Assembly: GCF_000518985.1 (NCBI RefSeq)
Contig: NZ_JAEQ01000007.1
Span: 62,001 to 126,000 of the forward strand
DNA: 64,000 nucleotides
Direction: 5' to 3'
Source: Chelativorans sp. J32
Lineage (GTDB): Bacteria; Pseudomonadota; Alphaproteobacteria; Rhizobiales; Rhizobiaceae
The position numbers and the translations under genes were made by a program. Shown in pieces: positions 60,835 to 64,000 of this stretch (positions are counted from its first letter, which is position 1; each line of letters begins with the position of its first letter). The notes beneath the pieces are model-generated. The model was not told the DNA's origin. It did no database searches and worked only from the letters and a program-made list of their open reading frames with translations.

Positions 60835-61865
60835 TAAACGAGGCCTCCCCAAAGCCGCTGAATTCTGCGGCCGATAAAACGCAACGGAGCTGTAACGCGC
60901 CAGGAGGTTGAGCAATATAGTGAAGAAAGTTTCTTTATAAGATCAGCGTTTATTTTGATTTCTTCTTTGATGCGCGCTTCCAGTTCATCGAGGCGTGCTT
61001 CCAATACAAGCCGGGCGTCGCGCTCTTCGACAAGGGCGTCCGCCAAGCGCAACATTTGCGTATTATGCGAGATCTGATGCGTATCATATGTTTTGACGAG
61101 CTCACTCATCCGAACGCCCAGTTCCACGTCAAAGCACTCACCAAATAGCTGCTCGGAAAATTCATCGGTGCTCTTCCGCGCAATGATTGCATAATCGGGA
61201 CTTGCACCATACAAAACATGCTCAATTGAAGGAGTAGGAGAGCTTAGAAGGTCCCGATCTTCTTGTAGCCGCAAGATCTTTGTGCGCGGGAAACCATAGT
61301 AATCCAGCAAAAAAGTTAAAAGCGCGGGAGGGAGGGGGTGACGATGCGTGGGATCAAGATAGAAGGTCAGTGTCGAAACCTGAATGTTTTCCGGATTGGG
61401 CGTCTCCAGGATCAGCAAACCGTGAGGCTTGAGGACGCGAAATGCTTCATAGACCAACGTCTGCAGTTGCTGAAAGCTAAGGTGCTCAGCAATGTGAAAG
61501 CCCGAGATGATCGACTTACTTTCGTCGGGAAGCTGTTCAAGGAAGGAGCTTGCATCTCCGCGTATGGCATCCAGGCCCTGTTCTTTGCAGGCCGAAAGCA
61601 TGCGCTCATCCAGATCGACGCCTTGAACGTTAAAACCATTCTCGGAAAGTAGCGCCAGCCATTCTCCTCTACCGCAACCTAGGTCCAGAGCAGCGGGTCT
61701 CTTTTCGATCTGCTTCAAAGGCAGTATAAAAGGGAGATAGATTTCAAGCCGGCTGCGGATCAGCTCCTGTGAACCCCGGAATCTATCTTCGAATGCACGA
61801 TAAAAGCCATCGTCTAGGGTTTTGCGAGAACCGCGACCCGTGAGCGAGGCACCTTCTTTGGGCAT
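60834..61865 (-). CDS. Class I SAM methyltransferase with C-terminal coiled coil, probable O-antigen chain terminator
   Basis: A 343-residue protein. Residues 50-200 are a Rossmann methyltransferase: LDLGCGRGEWLALLSENGF (motif I), then GFHIAEHLSFQQLQTLVYEA and LKPHGLLILETPNPENI. Residues 255-320 form a coiled coil (VEERDARLVLEARLDELEAR and on to INADLIKKL). It ends in SLYCSTSWRVTAPLRFIGRR, a motif common at the ends of glycan-cluster proteins. The combination resembles WbdD-type terminators that methylate the non-reducing end and set chain length through a coiled-coil ruler. No kinase domain is present. It shares one base with wzt upstream. Confidence 0.85.
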   Translation of the reverse strand: MPKEGASLTGRGSRKTLDDGFYRAFEDRFRGSQELIRSRLEIYLPFILPLKQIEKRPAALDLGCGRGEWLALLSENGFNVQGVDLDERMLSACKEQGLDAIRGDASSFLEQLPDESKSIISGFHIAEHLSFQQLQTLVYEAFRVLKPHGLLILETPNPENIQVSTLTFYLDPTHRHPLPPALLTFLLDYYGFPRTKILRLQEDRDLLSSPTPSIEHVLYGASPDYAIIARKSTDEFSEQLFGECFDVELGVRMSELVKTYDTHQISHNTQMLRLADALVEERDARLVLEARLDELEARIKEEIKINADLIKKLSSLYCSTSWRVTAPLRFIGRRIQRLWGGLV

Positions 61866-63103
61866 CAGGCCAGCCTCCGTATAGAAAATTCTGCCGGGAG
61901 GTGCGACGTTCCTATGAAAAAAGTCCTATCGGCATTCACCACGTTAAAGACGATGGCGTTGTCCTGCCACTCGTAATTGTCAGTGAGATGAGTATCTGTG
62001 CTCGTGAGCGCCGGCGAAAAGGAGTAGGATCCCGGGCCGAGATTGCAGGTAAAACTCAAGACGAATTCTATCTCGTCATTCTTCCTGATCTCCCTTTGCA
62101 CTTGCTCCGTGTGCCATGTATTCGTGCCCCATACCACATGCCCTGTGCGATCGCGCAGCATAAAGCCGAGCACAAGCTGTGGTATGTTGGCTTCAGCCTT
62201 TGCTACTAACCGAAGGAGCAACTTTTGGCCGACGCGAGCCGTGGCAACAGGCTCCTGAGTCTCCGCGTCGACTAGTTCGATCCTCCTCGCAGCGATCTCC
62301 AAAGTGCCCGACCGCGTGTATTGCCAGCCGCTTTCACCCCGCTTCTGCTCAATCAACATGCGCGCATTGTCCTTCTCGGCAATCAGCGCGTTATAATAAT
62401 CGACGATCTCGTCGGGCGAGCCGTCTTTCTGGACCGAGCCATGGTCCAGCAGGATAACGCGGTCGCAGAGCGCGCGGACATCGTTCATACTGTGGGAGAC
62501 GAACAGAATAGCGACGCCCTCTTCCTTGAAGCGCCGGATCTTATCGAAGCTCTTATGCTGGAAATAGCTATCGCCTACCGATAGTACCTCATCTACGATC
62601 AGCACATCCGGCCGCGCGGCGGTGGCCAGCGAAAAGGCGAGCCGCGCATGCATGCCTGAGGAATAGACGCGCAGCGGCTTGTCGAAGAACTCACCTAGTT
62701 CTGCGAAATCCTCGATTTCGGGCATCATCTTCGTCAACTGCTCGCGCGAGAAACCCATGAGGCCGCCTGCCTGATAAACATTTTGCCTACCAGTGAATTC
62801 AGGATTGAAGCCAAGCCCCAATTCAAGAATTGCGCTAATGCGGCCCTGAACCGCAATGCTTCCTGTCGTCGGGCGTACTGTTCCGGTGATCAGCTTTAAA
62901 AGCGTGCTCTTGCCGGCTCCGTTCTGCCCAATGAGCGCTAGCGCCTCTCCCTTACCTAAGCTGAAGCTTATGTCGCGGACAGCCCAGAACTCGCTCAGGG
63001 GTGAGATCTTTGCGCCAAACCAGGTGGCGAACCGGGCCAAATTCGAAGGGTAGGTGGCGTAACGCTTGCCAACCTGATCGATGCGTAGAACTTCGTGGAT
63101 CAT
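61865..63103 (-). CDS. wzt: O-antigen/polysaccharide ABC exporter ATPase with C-terminal glycan-binding domain
   Basis: A 412-residue Wzt. Residues 20-240 are the ATPase: GQNGAGKSTLLKLITG (Walker A), the Wzt-type signature YSSGMHARLAFSLATA, and LIVDEVLSVGD (Walker B). Residues 260-405 are a beta-rich Wzt_C domain (IELVDAETQEPVATARVGQK, then MLRDRTGHVVWGTNTWH). Exporters with this domain recognise a modified chain end before export, which agrees with the methyltransferase gene next to it. It overlaps wzm by 4 bases. Confidence 0.95.
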   Translation of the reverse strand: MIHEVLRIDQVGKRYATYPSNLARFATWFGAKISPLSEFWAVRDISFSLGKGEALALIGQNGAGKSTLLKLITGTVRPTTGSIAVQGRISAILELGLGFNPEFTGRQNVYQAGGLMGFSREQLTKMMPEIEDFAELGEFFDKPLRVYSSGMHARLAFSLATAARPDVLIVDEVLSVGDSYFQHKSFDKIRRFKEEGVAILFVSHSMNDVRALCDRVILLDHGSVQKDGSPDEIVDYYNALIAEKDNARMLIEQKRGESGWQYTRSGTLEIAARRIELVDAETQEPVATARVGQKLLLRLVAKAEANIPQLVLGFMLRDRTGHVVWGTNTWHTEQVQREIRKNDEIEFVLSFTCNLGPGSYSFSPALTSTDTHLTDNYEWQDNAIVFNVVNADRTFFIGTSHLPAEFSIRRLA

Positions 63104-63894
63104 AGCACATCCACGAGCTCGGGGCTTGCCCGCTTGAATAGCAGGAAGGAAAGCGAAAATAATCCGAGCGCAATCACCGTTGGTAGAAGGAGAGGCGCGA
63201 GGTCAGGCATACGGTTGAAGACTAGCGCGTCCTGGTAGATGCCGACGAGCGACACCATGGGATTAAGATGCAGCAGCCAGCGTAGATGTTCCGGAACAAC
63301 CGTTTGAGGATAAACAATGGGCGTAACCCAGAACCAAAGCTGCAGGGCGACTGTAAGTATTTGACCTATATCCCTCGAAAAAACGTTGAATATGCCTAGC
63401 ATCACACCCAGGCCGAACGCAAACAAGGATATAAGTACAATACCCAGCGGCAGCACCAGCCAAGCCGCTCCGGGGATATACCCGAAGAACAGAAAAACCA
63501 CCACTATGGCCGCCAGCAGAAAGACATGATTGAGCAGTGCGCTTCCCCAGACAATGACGGGCAGGCAGATGCGCGGAAAGGCAATCTTCTTTAGCGTGCC
63601 GGAATATTCGATGAAAACCGATAGACAGCGGTTCAGGATTTCACTGAAGAGCGTCCAAGCAGCCATGCCGGCTAACAGATACACAGGATAGGCGGTCTTG
63701 TCCTCAACCCCTCCCAACTTAGCGCCGAGCACTTCTGCGAGTACAAGAGCGAAAATGGCAGCTTGCGCCAGTGGGTGTAGGATCGACCAAAGGAGGCCCA
63801 ATCGCGACCGGGCGAACCTACCGCGAAGCTCGCCGGCAATCGAAGCCAGGACGAAATACCGATAACGCCAGAGCGCTTCAAACATGCTTTGCAT
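63100..63894 (-). CDS. wzm: O-antigen/polysaccharide ABC exporter permease
   Basis: A 264-residue ABC-2 permease with six hydrophobic helices. It begins with the amphipathic FEALWRYRYFVLASIAGELR and the motif RFARSRLGLLWSILHPLAQA. WLLHLNPMVSLVGIYQDALV near the end is the usual ABC-2 signature. With Wzt it moves undecaprenyl-linked polysaccharide across the inner membrane. The start at 63894 lies 6 bases after the stop of the epimerase-family gene upstream; a second ATG three codons later is possible. Confidence 0.94.
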   Translation of the reverse strand: MQSMFEALWRYRYFVLASIAGELRGRFARSRLGLLWSILHPLAQAAIFALVLAEVLGAKLGGVEDKTAYPVYLLAGMAAWTLFSEILNRCLSVFIEYSGTLKKIAFPRICLPVIVWGSALLNHVFLLAAIVVVFLFFGYIPGAAWLVLPLGIVLISLFAFGLGVMLGIFNVFSRDIGQILTVALQLWFWVTPIVYPQTVVPEHLRWLLHLNPMVSLVGIYQDALVFNRMPDLAPLLLPTVIALGLFSLSFLLFKRASPELVDVL

Positions 63895-63900
63895 CTCGTT

Positions 63901-64000
63901 TTATTCCGCACCGGTGCCAGTGCGTGCCCTGCAATCTGCCAGGACATCGGCCAAAGTTTGTTCAAAAAGGTAATGTGGCTTCCAACCTAGCAGTTGCTGA
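63901..64000 (-). CDS. C-terminal end of an NAD-dependent sugar epimerase/dehydratase (partial)
   Basis: The last 32 codons of a reverse-strand gene that continues beyond the window; stop TAA at 63901-63903. The visible end QLLGWKPHYLFEQTLADVLA, then DCRARTGTGAE, matches the closing helix of extended short-chain dehydrogenases. The LLGW.P...FEQTLADVL form is seen in GDP-mannose 4,6-dehydratase and GDP-6-deoxymannose reductase. Such an enzyme would use the GDP-mannose made by the guanylyltransferase at 47.4 kb, for example toward GDP-rhamnose. Only the family level is safe. Confidence 0.6.
   Translation of the reverse strand, partial: QQLLGWKPHYLFEQTLADVLADCRARTGTGAE

Overview
The window is chromosomal DNA of an alphaproteobacterium of the order Hyphomicrobiales (Rhizobiales). 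The Phyllobacteriaceae (Mesorhizobium, Chelativorans, Nitratireductor type) are my best guess. This rests on GC-rich codon use, the gene order pmbA / inositol-phosphatase family / DUF4170 / DUF374 / waaA / lpxK / DUF2093 / mutL, a rhizobial-style inositol locus with an RpiR-type IolR, and a rhizobial palindromic intergenic element. I see no rRNA, tRNA, CRISPR array, insertion sequence or phage gene.

Layout. 0-11 kb is housekeeping: the end of ribF, ileS, a lipoprotein, tadA (reverse), a pseudouridine synthase with a repetitive basic tail, rsmD, a catalytic/inactive pair of M16 peptidases and a patatin-like lipase. 11-23 kb holds a Kef-type antiporter, pmbA, the Kdo/lipid A block (DUF374 acyltransferase, waaA, lpxK), a diguanylate cyclase, mutL and queF. 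23-27 kb holds kbl-tdh (threonine to glycine), a rhodanese-like protein and a PcaD-like hydrolase.

27-34 kb is a sugar-catabolic operon: two TIM-barrel sugar isomerase/epimerase proteins, two Gfo/Idh/MocA dehydrogenases, an aldo/keto reductase and an aldose epimerase. It has no kinase and no transporter of its own. It is preceded by an unexplained 113-codon reading frame and by candidate operators. 35-47 kb is a complete inositol locus: a sugar ABC importer (binding protein, permease, single-domain ATPase), iolG, a DUF1344 protein, a further Gfo/Idh/MocA dehydrogenase, iolR and iolC-D-E-(small membrane protein)-B. Three copies of a GGAA-N6-TTCC-type palindrome sit at its three promoters and tie transport, the dehydrogenase/regulator pair and the iol operon into one regulon.

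47-55.5 kb has a mannose-1-phosphate guanylyltransferase, a DUF2161 protein, an OsmC protein and a five-gene peptide/nickel-type ABC importer. Two genes here appear to start at non-standard codons (CTG and ATC), each at ideal distance from a strong ribosome binding site. 55.6-64 kb is a surface-glycan cluster of visibly lower GC: four glycosyltransferases, a coiled-coil methyltransferase, Wzt with a C-terminal glycan-binding extension, Wzm, and the end of an NAD-sugar epimerase. It reads as an ABC-exported, chain-capped O-antigen pathway, for which the guanylyltransferase at 47.4 kb could supply GDP-mannose.
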